A DNA stretch of 64,000 nt from Blastomyces gilchristii SLH14081 (lineage: Eukaryota > Ascomycota > Eurotiomycetes > Onygenales > Ajellomycetaceae). The DNA is taken from NCBI RefSeq assembly GCF_000003855.2, contig NW_003101681.1:6898604-6962603 (forward strand), given 5' to 3'. Both the position numbers and the translations under genes were made by a program. The notes beneath the pieces were generated by a model. The model was not told the DNA's origin and did not search any database. It saw only the letters and a program-made list of their open reading frames with translations. Positions 46,121 through 59,051 of the stretch are shown here, piece after piece. Positions within the stretch are counted from its first letter, which is position 1; each line of letters begins with the position of its first letter.

Positions 46121-47296
46121 TCAGCTTCAAGACTCTTAAGAAGGCTGTTACTGACTCTGTCTATGACTGTTCAAATTTCTATTTTCATTTATTCAGACAG
46201 TTTGTATAAAGATGTTCTAATTTAGAACAGATAAAGCAGAGTTTCTTTTTCTTAATCTCTCTATTATACACTCTATTTACAGAAGCTTATGAAGCTCTCT
46301 CTCTCTACTCAGCAGTCAGATATGAATCTCTCTGTATCTTATTATCTTTTTCTAGCAAATCTGTTCTCTGTTATTCTGACTCTTGCAGAGTTGATCAGTG
46401 ATCTGCTCTCTGCAGATCTGTGACTCTCACAGTGATTTATAAGTGATGAATGAGAGTCATCAGTTTCTTCAGAATCAAGAACTTAGAGTCTTGCTCAATG
46501 AGCTTGTTCTGCATATCTTTATTCAGTCTCTTCATAAATATCATTATTCAGGTCTTGTTTCAGAGTCCTGTTTTCACAGGTTTCAATTCATATTATAATT
46601 TTATAAAGCACTGTGAGTAGTTTTCATCAGATTTCTCATCTCTTTTTCTAATATTGATGATCATGACTCAGATATTCTCTGTTCAGCTTACAGAGTCTCT
46701 CAACTTATTCTCTAGATAGGTCTTGAGAATAGATCAGCAGAATCTCTTATAATCATTCTCTAGATAATTCAGTCAGTTCTTGACTTCAGTGTAATAGAGA
46801 TCTGTCATTACATAGATGACAGCTTCTTCATCTTTCATATTACATAGTCAGGCTTGTAAGTCAATTTCAAATACAAACTTGCAAAAGCTTTTATAGATTG
46901 TGATTTGATAAGTGATCTTAAGTAATCATGACTTGAGAAAGTTTCTTTTCAGTTCACAGGTGTCTCTGAAGATCATGTCTAGAGACTTGATTTGAGAATG
47001 TTTGCAGACAGTAAGCATTTCTTGTAGAAAAATAGCTTGATTCTGCAGGAGATGCTCAAGAATATTCTTCACTGAGATTGATTTATTCATGGATTTGAAG
47101 AGTTTCTCTGTCACAGATGCAGAGAATGATGTCTTATAAGTGATTGATAAGTTCTCTGAGACTTCTTTCACAGAGATTATTCATGATTCAGATGACTGCT
47201 TCTGAGTGTCTATAGTAGAGTTCACAGAGATTGAAGTATATAAGTTTCTAGTTCTTTCAGTCATAACAGGCAGTTGCTGACTGACTGAGCTTGAAA
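46120..47296 (-). pseudogene. Inner GyA gag
   Basis: This is the nucleocapsid/capsid precursor. The N-terminal block at 46926-47171 (81 codons open) includes ISVKNILEHLLQNQAIFLQ. The CCHC knuckle at 46197-46238 is the best preserved of the family: CFICSKLEHLYTNC, all four ligands intact. The middle (about 46300-46900) carries stops, several at expected Trp codons. In frame with pol. Confidence 0.8.
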
Positions 47297-47554
47297 TGTA
47301 AGAATAAGTGCTCACAGACAATTATTCAGATGTTTACAGCTTGACATGATATGTACTGTTAACTACTAGAAGTATTCATGATAGAAAGATAAAATGTAGA
47401 AATCAAATGTATAATAGCATTCAAGCTGCATTATGAATAGTATTCACGAACTCCAGGCTATATAGTTGTGTGTAGCCAAGGGCCGCTAGCCCTATTGGTT
47501 ACGCGAGAGATAGGAATAGAGGTAAAGAATCCGCGAGGAGCGGGATTTCTTACA
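47297..47554 (-). repeat. Inner GyA 5' LTR
   Basis: The LTR is 258 bp. The element-facing half has lost CpG (GCTCACAGACAATT, TTGACATG) while the flank-facing half keeps GGGCCGCTAGCCC, TACGCGAGAG and CCGCGAGGAGCGG. Confidence 0.95.
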
Positions 47555-49330
47555 GACTCTCTCACAGATCAGACTATATTAAGAAGACCAGGATGATAGA
47601 TATAGAGAAGCTAGAGAAGACAGAAAAGCTTCACAGAATGCTTGAACTGAGTGTTGTGAAGAGATTGACTGAAGAGTCTCTTAATCTCTTATAAGAGAAG
47701 AAGAAAGAGAGAGAAAAAAAGCCTGTATAACTACTCTCTATAACACTGAGAGTCAACACTCTAGAAATCTCTGTGAGAATTCTTGAAAAGAGTATCTATA
47801 ATCTGAAGAATTTGCAGGCTTTGAGAAGCACTGTAGAAGACCTGATATAAGAGAAAACAGAGTATAAGTCTTTATAAGATCTTCTATTCAGATTGTCTGA
47901 ACTGCAACTGAAGAATGAATATACTCAGTATATTTAAAAACTGCTTACAGCAGAGATCAATTCTACAGAAATAAAGAATTAAAGAGACTTAAATAGTCTC
48001 TTGTAAAAAGAGGACTGAATTTATATACCTGTGAATAAGTTTCTATACATAGAACTTATTAAAAGATATCATGACTCTTCTCTAGCAGATTATTTTATAG
48101 ATACTAGAACTTATAAGTTACTTATAAGAAAATACTTCTGACTAAAGATATAAGAACTTATGAAGAAGATAGTGAATTCTTATACTGTTTATCAGAATTC
48201 ATGAATAGTATAGTTTAGATTATATAAATAACTTACTTCTCTACTCATTCTGCAGAAATCTTGAAAACAGCTAGAAATGAATGTTCTTATAAATCTCTCT
48301 AAAAGCAAGAATATATATGATGCCTGCTTTGATAGTATACTGATAATAGTAAATTACTTTATCAAGATAACACATTTTATACTCACTCACAAGAACTTGA
48401 AGTTAAAGAATTTAACTCATATCTTTGTCTGCAATGTGATTCAGTTGCATGAATTATCTACAAATATTATCTCAGATAGAGAATTAATCTTTATAGAAGA
48501 GTTCTGATCTGATCTGATAATTATACTAAAGATCTTATGAGATCTAAGCACAGCTTTTCATCAACAGATAGATAATTAAATAGAATATCTGATAAGTATA
48601 TTAAAAGAGTATCTGTGATACTTTGTTAATTATAATCAGAATGACTGAGTGTATTGATTATCACTCACAGAGTTCATATACAATAACTTAAAACATGTCA
48701 GTATAGATAAAACCCTCTTTGACATGCTCACTGAGACTTATTCATGAATAATCTTGATAAACCTGTGAGAGTGTACTATAGAGTGTGATAATACTTATGA
48801 ACAGACTGAGAGAATTCAGAAGATTCAGAAGAAAGTCTGTGAATTCTTGAGAAAGACTCAAGAGTATCAGAAGAGATACTATGACTTTAAGTATATTGCA
48901 AAGAGTTTCAAGAAAGATGATAGAGTCTAACTAAGTCTAGAAAATATCATTATATAGAGATCTAGTAAGAAGCTGAATCTCTTATAGACAGAGTCTTACA
49001 AGATTATAAAGAAAATTAACTCACAGTTCTACAGATTGAAACTGTCATCTGAGTTATAAATATACAATATTTTTTATATGTCTTTGCTTTATAAATATAA
49101 GAAATTCTTAGAAGAGAACTCTGTGACTCATCACTCTATTCATAAAATACTAGAGAGTGAAAGAGAATATCAGATTAAAGAGATTATTAACTCAGAGAAG
49201 TGAGATTATAAGCTCTGATTCAAGATTCAGTGATAAGAGTATTCTGATAAGATAAATGAGTTTACTTAAGAATCATTCAGATAGATAAGATATCTGCAGA
49301 AGCTGAGACATGACTTTCATACTGTAAATT
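47555..49330 (+). pseudogene. GyA outer integrase with chromodomain
   Basis: This continues the outer pol after the inner GyA. The zinc-binding region is near 48070-48200 (HDSSLADYF, RTYKLLIRKYF). The core has DACFDSILIIVNYFIKI at 48300-48370 (48277-48507 open), IISDRELIF, and STAFHQQID with the conserved Glu block following at about 48570. A chromodomain-like end at 49150-49290 shows EREYQIKEIINSEK, FKIQ and EYSDKINEFT, with TGA replacing Trp. Reading frame 1 fits the 40306 frame after removal of the insertion. Confidence 0.82.
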
Positions 49331-51165
49331 ATAATAAGTCAGAATAATACAGTCTTCACTAAGAATCTGATTATAATAAAGATATTAATACTGTCATTTA
49401 CAAACTCTAGTCTATAAGATAATAAGTTTCTACTGAGATGAACAGTCTGCAGTGTATATAAGAGAAGAAGAAATTATATTCTTATTAAAGTTAAAAAACA
49501 AGAAAATAAACAGGGCTGTGAACACAATTTAGAGATTAATAAAGAAAAAATAAAGAAAATTTATACTCACATTCTCAATATCTATAACACTCAATTCTCT
49601 CATAACTATCAATTTTCTTCTTTAAAGAAGCAGAGAGTATTATACTTATAGTACAAATAATTATTGCATTTGATATGAAGACTGTCAGAAATGTATAGAC
49701 TTCAGAAGAGCTGAACATCAGAGTATATACAGTTATAGCAGAGTCTTGAGAACTAACTGTCTGTGCATATAATCAGATATTTCTTATGAAGCTGTGTTCA
49801 CTCTCTCAGTTATACTGAAGTATTCAGTCTGAAAACAATTGAAATATGAAGAGACAGCTCATCTGTTCAGATCAACTCTCATTATAAATTCATGACATTC
49901 ATATTATCTTAATTACCTGGATTTTACAGGTACTTGAGAACTCATCTCTCATTGACAATGAGATTGTGAAAATGCACTGCAGTACAAGAATCATTGATGA
50001 GAAATCTAGACATATTTGTATATATCTGGTCAGAGATTGTGCAGACAGAGAGAAGATGATTGTAGGCTCACAGAGCTGCAGAAGACACTGACAATATCAG
50101 AAGCTTTGCAAGAACTGTCAGCTAGAATCTGTAAGAAATTACTTATAAGAAGACTTACAGCAAAGAGAGAAACTACACTGCTTAGAGTCAGAAGCTGATC
50201 TGAGAGAGACATGAGATAAGCTGCTGATCTGAAGATCAAGTGTGATGATAAAGCTGAAAGAGATGAAGATATAATCATGAGCAGTGATGTTTCTACTTCA
50301 TTAATTAATAAAAAGTGATCAGAGAAGTTACAGAAACACTTATAAGAAGCTCAGCAGCAGTCAGATATTATTTATAAAGATATTAAAATTGAAAATTTTT
50401 ATTCTTGAGAAGTTCTTGAATCAATATACAGATATTATCAGAAACACTCTCTCTCTATTATCTGAGTGAAAACACTTCACAGATGAATGAGAATACTCAC
50501 AGTTTATAAGAATGAAAGCTGTTACAGAAAAAGAGAAAAGAAGATAAGATTCTACAGACAGATCTGAGATATTTATACTATTTTAAAGAGATTTACTTAC
50601 ACTGTGAGTGATTCTACAGAATAGTCAGATCACTCTAATAAACAAGAGTGATTATAAATTACAGATCTGAATCTTTCTATATAACTACAAAGAGTGATTG
50701 CAGATTATAGATATCTTGATTCTACAATTCTATAGAGTTGATGAAAGAATGAAAAATTCCTCACAATTCTACAGTGTTAAGAACAATGATTTATAAGATG
50801 AGTGAAGATAACTCATAATACTTCTCTTTGATAAGAGTGATCTCACAGAGATGATCATCTGTGAGATGATCTATATATAATATATAAAACTGTAAAATGA
50901 TTGAGAGTCAACTGAACTCTCTATATGAAAGATATAAGATGAATCTGTGTATAGTCAGAGAAGAATCTGTAGATTATAAAGAATCTCACAGAATAAGAAA
51001 CTGAGTGACAGACTCTTTTTTCTTTATGATAATAAGGGATTTTTTCTCACTGAGATTTTTATAGATGTGAAGAGTTTTTAATGAGTATCACTGCAGTGCT
51101 GAGCTGATTCTATGAAGTCACTCAGTGAAAGGCTTCACAGACAAAGCCTTAGAGAGAGAGAGATA
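49331..51165 (+). other. GyA outer 3' region, non-coding or antisense
   Basis: This is homologous to 40565-42430 of the inner copy. The minus strand is open at 50030-50278 (Ser/Leu-rich, ending SLQSSSLCLHNL) and continues with QIYTNMSRFLINDS after a stop. The plus strand also reads through 50016-50198. I cannot decide which, if either, encodes a protein. The segment 50280-51165 is TC/AG-rich with no recognisable gene. Confidence 0.45.
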
Positions 51166-51382
51166 TGTGAGAAATCTCACTTCTCATGAATTCTTTATCT
51201 CTATTTCTATCTCTCACATAATTAATAGGGCTAGCAGCCCTTGGCTACACACAACTATATAGACTGAAGTTCACAAATACTATTTATAACTCAGCTTGAA
51301 TGCTATTATACATTTGACTTCTACATTTTATCTTTCTATCATGAATACTTCTAGTAGTTAATAGTACATATCACGCCAAGCT
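51166..51382 (+). repeat. GyA outer 3' LTR, left part
   Basis: This is 217 bp of the LTR, beginning TGTGAGAAAT (TGTAAGAAAT in other copies) and cut by LINE-3. CpG is lost in this element-facing part (CTCATGAATTC, TCTCACATAATT, GGGCTAGCAGCCC) except at the end next to the LINE (TATCACGCC). Confidence 0.9.
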
Positions 51383-53051
51383 CAACGAACCGCTCCACCA
51401 CGAACTCGCTCAATTTTTCGAATAAGAACCCGCCGATAGATCCATCGAAAAGCCCTCGATCATACGAGCATTCTGACCCCATCGCCGACCGCATACCCTG
51501 TGTGGTGGTGGAGTTATCCAGCCAAATGTGAACCGGACGTTGTTTGAAACTCCTGTGTGGGAGTATCCCCCGTTCTCCCCTACCACACCACAACCCCGGG
51601 CCAAAGTGCCATACAAATTGTAAGATGAAGAGACCTAGCCATATGCACCAATCTTCTCGATTTTGGAAGATCCTCAATCTGTAGTTGTGGAGATATCTGA
51701 GGAGCAATCTCTGCGAAAACCCTGTTCATCTTTGATGTTTCAAAACACCAACACCAAGTCTCACTGTTGTACCGCCCTTTCTAATCTGGCTCATCCCTGA
51801 CAGAAAAATACAAAAAGATATCTCAGTGATAATATCAAGCACATAATCAACAGTCACTTCTGAAGTGCAATCTCTGCAGTCTGTCTTCAGTGTATCTGAA
51901 CATCAACACCAAGTCTCGCCCTTGTACCATCTCTCTCAATCTGGCCCATCCCTGACAGAAAAGTACAAAAAGATATCTCAGCAACTGTACTCAATACATA
52001 ATTGACAGACATGACAACTATAAAATCAGTATATCTCAAGGTCTGACTGAGCCTTTAATCCCTGTACAGTGAGATATATTAAATCTAGTTTTAATATCTC
52101 AATATTCAATAGATTCTGTAAGAGATTGAGAACAGCAATACTAAGTTTCTATTGAATTTAAGAATTAACTCTATATTGATATAATCATTGATAAAGTCTT
52201 CTATTTTGAGATATAAATAATCAGTTTCTCTACATCCCGCTGACAATATTTATATTATTATATAGAAACAGACTTATATTCTCTATAATATCAAGACTCT
52301 GAAGAGAGAAAGTCTTGATAGAGAGTATACAGTAGTGCATATCTTAGCAGTTTCTATCTCATTCTTCTGCAGCAGTTAATGCAAAAAAAAGATTTTAGAA
52401 ATAGTTTTTTACTTCTCTTAAAAAAGTAAGGTGTTTTTCTCTGGATTTTACACAATATTCTTACAAAGAATTAAAAACAGAGTTATTTTCTATCATAATT
52501 TCATATTCTTTTAAGTAAGAATTACTTTTTCAGTGGCTGAAGAGCTTTCATTAATACTTAATTCTTTTTTACACTCTTTATTAACTGATTTGAGTTGCAC
52601 ACCTGTTGTGTGAGAAGAATTGAATAATTTAGAATAAAATTGAATAGTTTTAATCAATTTCTCTTTAAAAAATTGATTTATTTTTTGTCAGTTTTTCTCT
52701 CAAAAACTGTTATATCATCTGATTTACTATCAATTGATATCATACTTTTCCTCATTGTATTCTAAGAAAGAGATTGTAAAGATTTTATTGATTTATCTTA
52801 AAAATCAATTTTAGTTTATTAGATTCTCTTCAAAAATCTAACCTAGTTACTGAACTAGTGTGAAAAAAATCAGGTGTTTTATACATAAAAGTCTGTGATT
52901 CTTCTTTTGAAATAGTCTGATTAACTTTTCAATTGAAAACAGACTTAGAAATCTCTTAATTGAAACAGTCTGATCAACTTTTCAATTCAAAAAGAGTTTA
53001 ATAAATATCTCAATTGAATTAGTCTGACCAACTTTTCATTGAGTAAGAACA
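51383..53051 (+). promoter_or_regulatory. LINE-3 5' UTR
   Basis: The CpG-rich outer about 400 bp (51383-51690) are nearly identical to LINE-1 and LINE-2. The ~155-bp monomers start near 51750 and 51905. The AT-rich middle follows. Three 53-54-bp units start at 52909, 52962 and 53016, just before ORF1. No core promoter was identified. Confidence 0.75.
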
Positions 53052-54671
53052 ATGAGTTCAAAAGTACACTCAGTTAATGTGGAGAAAGATGTTTTCTCAA
53101 ATGCTATTTCTGAGATTGAAATTCTGAAGAGAAGAAAGAAAGAAGAGATAGAGAAACAACAAGTTCTTGAAATACAGAAACTTGAAAAAGCAAGTAAAAT
53201 TCTTAGAAAGCAGTGTCTGAGTGAGATGAATGAAGAAGTTCTGTTAATTCTTCATGCTCAGGCTAGACAACTACAGAAAGTGATCAAGTTCAAACTTGGA
53301 ATTTCAAACATAGTTTAAAAAACTTTGAAAATTTCTAATACAATCACTGACTCTTCAGTTTACTCTTCTTTCTTTTCTACTTCTTCTTCTTCTTCTTCTT
53401 TGAATCAGAAGAAAACATATGCTTAAGCAGCTGAATCTGCTGTCTCTAAACCTGCTGTCTCTAAACCTGCTGTCTCAAAACCTGCTCAAAATCCTGAGAA
53501 AACTGAGAAGAATACTGCTCATGCCTCTATTCATAGAAAAGTGGAAAAGAAAATGTAAAAAGAGAAAAACTTTCAAATCTCCAGAAATAGAAGACTTATT
53601 CTCAAAGTCTCAAACCAGGACATTCTGCAAAGAAACAAGCTAAACTCAAATCTCATTTTCAGAATCAGAAATGAAATTAACCAGCAGTTCTTTTCTCAGT
53701 TGATGACTGATATTGAAGTTTAAAAACCAGTTATAGCTTCAATTGAATTATCATTCTTTGAAAACTCCATCATTCTGACTACAATGCCTGAATTCAGTGC
53801 TGAATTCCTTATTCAGAATGAGAATCTCTGAAAGTCAGCAGTAGAATCTTTGTTAAACACAACAATTCTATCTGAAAGAGATGAAAAGTGAGACAAATTC
53901 ATTCTTTATGATATTTCAGTTGAAATTTTTGACTGTGAAGAAGAAATGCTACTTCTCAAAAATGAATTGAAAGAATACAACTCTATTCAACTGAGAAAGA
54001 AGTCTGTATGACTAAATTCAATTGAGTTCAGACAAAGCAGAAGAAATGTCTCTGTTCTAGTATATATAAAAACACTTGAACAGTCAAAGATCTCTGAAGT
54101 AAGAGTAGCAGGTTTGAAAATGAGAGTTCATGAATACAAAGACTCAAGAATGAATCTCAAAGCTCAAACACAGTGTTCAAACTGTCAAAGATATGAACAC
54201 TTTGCAATCTCATGTTTTAGAGACTCAAAATATGCATTCTGTGCCAGAGATCACAAAACTAGTGAGTATAAATGTGAAACATACTTAAAAAGAGATGAAA
54301 TATGTCAATACACTCTGCTTAAGTGCTCTAATTGCAAAGAAAAACATGCATCTAGCTCAAAAGAATGTATGTTTGCTTCTAGAACTCAAAAGAACTGGAG
54401 AAAAGATGAAGCTCAAAGTCAATCTAGAACTGAAGAGAAGAGTCAAGTCAGTAGACTTATAACTGCAAGCTTAAAAAGAAGAAACTCTCAACTATCTAAA
54501 TCTTCAAACTTTCATTCTCCAGCTAAATGTAAACAGAATTTGAATCCTCAAACTTCTGTTAAGATTAGAGAATTGAGAAATGACTCTGATGATAAACTAG
54601 ATATAATGCAAGCAGTTGAGATCCCTACTTTTCAAAATAGTTATAATCTACTATCTGATGATAGTGACTAG
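53052..54671 (+). pseudogene. LINE-3 ORF1, Gag-like zinc-knuckle protein
   Basis: This 540-codon frame runs from the ATG at 53052 (MSSKVHSV) to TAG. After the helical N-terminus comes a poly-Ser tract and a short tandem peptide repeat AVSKP x3 (about 53436-53480), where LINE-2 has a single unit. C-terminal Cys-His motifs: CSNCQRYEHFAISC intact; the second has lost a Cys and a His (YAFC...EYKC); CSNCKEKHASSSKEC intact. About seven stops, including TGA where Trp is expected (NENL-stop-KSA, DEK-stop-DKF). The spacing to ORF2 is 29 nt. Confidence 0.88.
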
Positions 54672-54700
54672 ATCCTACTCTATCTCTACTCTCTTTTAGT

Positions 54701-57700
54701 ATGAATATACAACAAAAACAACAAAAAAAGTTTAAAAACTCTTCAAAAATCACATTTATTCAAAATAATGTGAATAGAAACTCAAATTGTATTTATTCTT
54801 GTCTTCAAATTATATTTGAATAAAAAGTTGATTTTATACTACTTCAGAAACTGAATTTTGATGCTGAGCAAAATTACATTATTTCTCATTCAAGCTACTA
54901 CTGCTTTCTATCTCAAAAGTCTGAGATAAAGTCAAGAGTAGTGATCTATGAAAGAAAGAGATTAAGATATCAATTTAATCTAAGATTTGATATCATGTCT
55001 GACCCTGATATTCTGGTGAGTGATATTATAGATAAAGAAAATGAGTTTGATACTATACAGCTCATAAATATCTATAATGAAAAGTCATTGAAGAAAAATA
55101 ACAATATCTGAACAATTGATAGAGAATTTCTGAATATAACTTTATCAAGAAACTCTATAATTGCAGGAGATTTCAATGCATATCATTTCTAATGAAATTC
55201 AGAATGCAAGAGAGCAGTGAGAGCTGATAATCTGGTTGAATGAACCTTTGAGCATTCAATAGATTTGGTTAATAAGTCTGATCAACAAACATTCTTTAGA
55301 AAAGACATGAAACAGAAGTCTATTATAGATCTAATCTTCATGTCATAAAATCTAATGAAAAGAAGACTTGTAAACTGATTTATTAATTCAAATGAGACAT
55401 CAGAATCAGGTCATGAGATTATTCAATTTGATATTGAACTGAGTGAAAAACAAATGAGTGAAAATCCTCTTCTCTCTAATCAGTATAACTTTGAAAAAGC
55501 TGATTGAAAAGCAGTTGAAGAAAGCATAAAACTGCTAAAATCTGAAAGACAGAATGAGCTATATTGGAATTCTGGTCAAGATATCTCAAATGAAATGCTT
55601 GAGAATAGAGTGAAGCTTATTACATCTATTATTCTAACAAGTGTTAGAGATAATATTTCAAAAAGAAAATCTTCTGAGTATTCAAAACCTTGATGAAATG
55701 AGAATATCTCATCTAAAAGAAAAGAATTAGCTACTGCTAGAAGAGATTGAAAAAATGATGTAATATCTGATGAAGAGTTCAAAGCTGTCAGAAATGAATA
55801 TTTTTCAGATATTAAAAGAGCTAAAACAGACTGCTGGAATAAATTTCTTGAAGAAGCACAAGAGAAGGAAATTTTTAAAGCTTTTAACTATACTAAAACA
55901 AGAAGTGTAGCAAAACTTCCAGCCTTAGAATATGAGTTTCAGAATGAATCATATACAGCAAACTCTTTGAAGGAAAAATGTCAAGCTTTTATGAGAATTC
56001 TCTTTCAGAACTCATCAGACTCAGATTCAGATTTAGAGGAAGAGAATATATCACTTCTCAACTACATTGATGAAAATGACTGAGAATGGCCTGATCTTAC
56101 ACAAGATGAATTAGAGTCAGCTATCTTCTCAAGTTCTGTTAAAACTGCTGCAGATCCTGATTCAATTAATCACTTGATTATTCAAAATACATATTCCTAC
56201 TTAAAGAATGAATATTTTGAGCTCTTTTTCAATCTCTTGAAAAATGAATATCATTCTGAATGCTGGAGAGAAGCCACTGGAGTGATTCTTACAAAACCTA
56301 ATAGAAAAACTTCAATTTCTAAGTCATATAGAGTAATATCTCTATTGAACTGTTTAGGAAAGGTTTTAGAAAAGATAATAGCTACTCAACTATCTTTTAT
56401 AAGCTCTATAGATGATTCTCTTTTATTCAGTGAATAAATGAGAGATAGAAAACAGTGTTCTGCAATTGACACTGTTCTCTCAGTTATTCATGATATTCAA
56501 ATAGCAAAACATGAGAATCTGGTCTCAACTGCAGTTTTTATTGATATAAAGGAAGCATTTGATCATGTTTCAAAGTCAAAGTTAATTCAGACATTGAAGA
56601 TATTAAAACTGCCACTTTCTCTAATAAAATAGATTAACTGTTTTATATCTAAAAGAATTATACAACTCTTCTTTGATGGAATGAAACAAGATAAGACTGA
56701 GATAAAAATAGAAGTATCACAGAGATCTTCAATCTCACTCATTTTATTTGTAATATACACTGCATATCTATTCAAAAATAGAAATATGAGAATAGTGTGA
56801 TCTCTGAGTTATGTGGATGATATTGGTCTAGTCTACAGCTTAAAAACTATCAAAGAGAATTTGAAAGTAATTGAAGAAGCTGCAAAGGAAATCTTTGTTA
56901 GAGCAGATATCAATCAAATTCAATTTGATATGAATAAAACTGAGTTAATTCATTTCTTTTCTAGACTCAATGAGAAAGAACTATCTCTAACTCTTTTAAA
57001 TAGAGAGATTAAACCCAGTGTAAATGTCAAATGGTTAGAAGTATGGTTAAACTCCAAGTTGAATTTTAAATATCACATTCAACAAAGAACTGTCAAGGCA
57101 GAAAGACTATTGAACAACATAATCAGACTATCAAATACAGAGAGAGGTCTATTCTTCCAGGCTATGAGACAGTTATATATAGCCTGTATTACATCAGTAG
57201 CTGATTATGGAGTTCAAGTTTAGTGAAATAATCAAGAGAATTTCACTGAACTCTTTCAAAGTCTGCAAAACAGAGTCTTGAGAAGAATTCTGGAAGCATT
57301 TAAATCATCTTCTATTAAAGCAATGGAAATTGAAGCTTCAATTCCTCCTCCTGCTATTAGATTTGAAAAGGCCTGTATGAACTATGCTCTGAGAGTTGTA
57401 AAGATGAGCTCAAATCATATAATCAGAGAAAGAGTCTCTTCTTCATTTCCATCAATTAACTCTGGAAATGAACTGGATTGAAATAGATTTCTTGATTGAA
57501 ATGAAAATAATTCTTCAAAGAAAATGCCTTCTCAACTGTACAGACTATGCTCTCTGATTAAAAATCAATTTTCTTCTTTAAATGTTGAAAAAGTTGATCA
57601 TGAGAAGTTATCTCTCTGGAGAGAAAAGCTTGAATCTCTTATAGACTTATAAATAAGTGAACTATCAAAAGAGAAAGAATATGAACAGCATTTGAAGAGA

Positions 57701-58663
57701 ATTTCTACAATCAATATAAAAGACTCTATTCTGGTTTATTCAGATGGCTCAAAAAATGAGAACTTGAATAAATTAGGCACAGGCATTGCTTATACTGAAG
57801 ATAATATTAATTTTATCTCAGATTTCTGGAATCTAGGCTCTGAATGTGAAGTCTTTGATGCTGAACTATTTGCAATAGTGAAAGCTTTCAAACTCATTGA
57901 AATAAAATCTCATAAAAGAGGAAATTATTTGAAAGAGACATGGATATTCTCTGATAGTCAAGCTGCTTTAAAAAGACTTAGAAATAGTCAGATTCATAAT
58001 GATCAAATGAATCTTGAACTGATCTTAAACTCTGTTTTGAAAATTCAAAAGAGAAGAACATTAAAGCTGATAATTCATCTGCACTGAGTTCCTGCTCACA
58101 GGAATATTCATGGTAATGAATTGGCTGATTCAGCTGTAAAAAAGGATGCAGAATTAAGCAGATCTATTCAAAAAATTGTGTCCTGGTCTTTTATAAAGAG
58201 AAAAATAAAAGAATCTTGTTTAGACAAGTGGAATGAAAGCTGGCAGAAACAAAAGAAGAGTATACATTATTCAAGATTTGAAACAAAACTCAAGTGAAAA
58301 TCTTGTTCAATTAAATATAAAAAGAAAATATTCTCATCTATAATACAGCTGAAACTAGGACATGGCTATTTCAAATCTTATATACAAAGATTTGATGATA
58401 GATTTGACTCAATAGAATGCTCATTCTGCAATACAAATGAGAATCCTGAGCATATTGTAATACACTGTGCATTATACAATAGTCTCAGAGCCAGATTGAA
58501 AGAGAAGTATGATCTAAATCAATTAAATATGAGATTCTTATTCTCAACTGAGACAGGAATTAAATACTTAATAGACTTTCTATCAGAAACTCAAGCAGCT
58601 ACAAGAAAATGGCTAAATTCAGAATTATCTGAGTATGAAGAGGAGGAAATTAATCAGATATAG
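54701..58663 (+). pseudogene. LINE-3 ORF2: endonuclease, RT and RNase H
   Basis: This is a 1321-codon frame without indels. EN: IIAGDFNAYH (about 55155-55190) and IIDLIF (about 55320-55340). RT: CWREATGVILTKPNRK, SYRVISLLNCLGKVLEK, FIDIKEAFDH (about 56537) and palm YVDDIGLV (56810 on). RNase H: YSDGSKNE (about 57735), DAELFAI, FSDSQAAL, then H-stop-VPAHRNIHGNELAD (about 58080-58125). C-terminal finger CSFC...H...C at 58418-58468. Catalytic DD, DAE and D residues are intact. About twenty stops, most of them TGA or TAG at expected Trp positions. Ends TAG 58661-58663. Confidence 0.93.
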
Positions 58664-59051
58664 TCTGTTAAAACAGCTATACACTCTCTTTTAATAATTT
58701 GTTTTGTTATAGTCTCTCTTTACTTTATCTTTTTCTTTATCTTTTTCTTTCAATTTCTTTCTATCTATTTATTTAATGTGTCTATCTTTGAGACTGTGTT
58801 CTTTTTCTCTTTTCTTTTGTCATGATATTGTCAAATGGTTTCAAAGTATCAAAAGATGTTAAAACACTGCAATTTGTAAACAGTTTTTGTATTCTGGGCT
58901 GGAATTTTCTGATTTTGCATATCTGAAATTGATGAATGTATAATAGTTAACTTTACAGACATAGAAAAAACCCTGAGAACTAAAGTTCTCAGGTAGATGT
59001 CATAGTCTCTGACTGCATACATCTATAATTGAAGAATAATAATAATAATAA
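58664..59051 (+). other. LINE-3 3' UTR with hairpin and (AAT)n tail
   Basis: Non-coding. The perfect 10-bp inverted repeat CCTGAGAACT-AA-AGTTCTCAGG lies at 58972-58993 and the tail AATAATAATAATAATAA at about 59035-59051. Same organisation as LINE-1. Confidence 0.85.

Larger units (their letters stand above)
40307..47554 (-). mobile_element. Inner GyA: complete chromovirus nested in GyA, opposite orientation
   Basis: This is a 7248-bp element with two 258-bp LTRs. Reading leftwards: 5' LTR 47297-47554, gag, protease, RT, RNase H, integrase with chromodomain (ending about 42430), a 1.8-kb 3' region, 3' LTR 40307-40564. Gag block (47171), zinc knuckle (46238), RT (45383) and RNase H (44675) share one frame. 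The LTRs differ almost only by transitions, with one transversion (about CAGTC versus CAGGC). It is defective through many stops. Confidence 0.95.
40302..47559. repeat. 5-bp target duplication GACTC around the inner GyA
   Basis: GACTC at 40302-40306 and 47555-47559 immediately flanks TGTAAG...CTTACA. Removing the insertion with one GACTC restores the pol frame of the outer copy. Confidence 0.93.
51383..59051 (+). mobile_element. LINE-3: full-length Tad1-like LINE inserted in a GyA LTR
   Basis: This is a 7669-bp element: 5' UTR 51383-53051, ORF1 53052-54671, ORF2 54701-58663, 3' UTR with hairpin and (AAT)n tail. The 20-bp duplication is perfect, CpG included. ORF2 has no frameshift over 3963 bp, only point-mutation stops. 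It is the best reference copy for the LINE family in this window. Confidence 0.96.
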
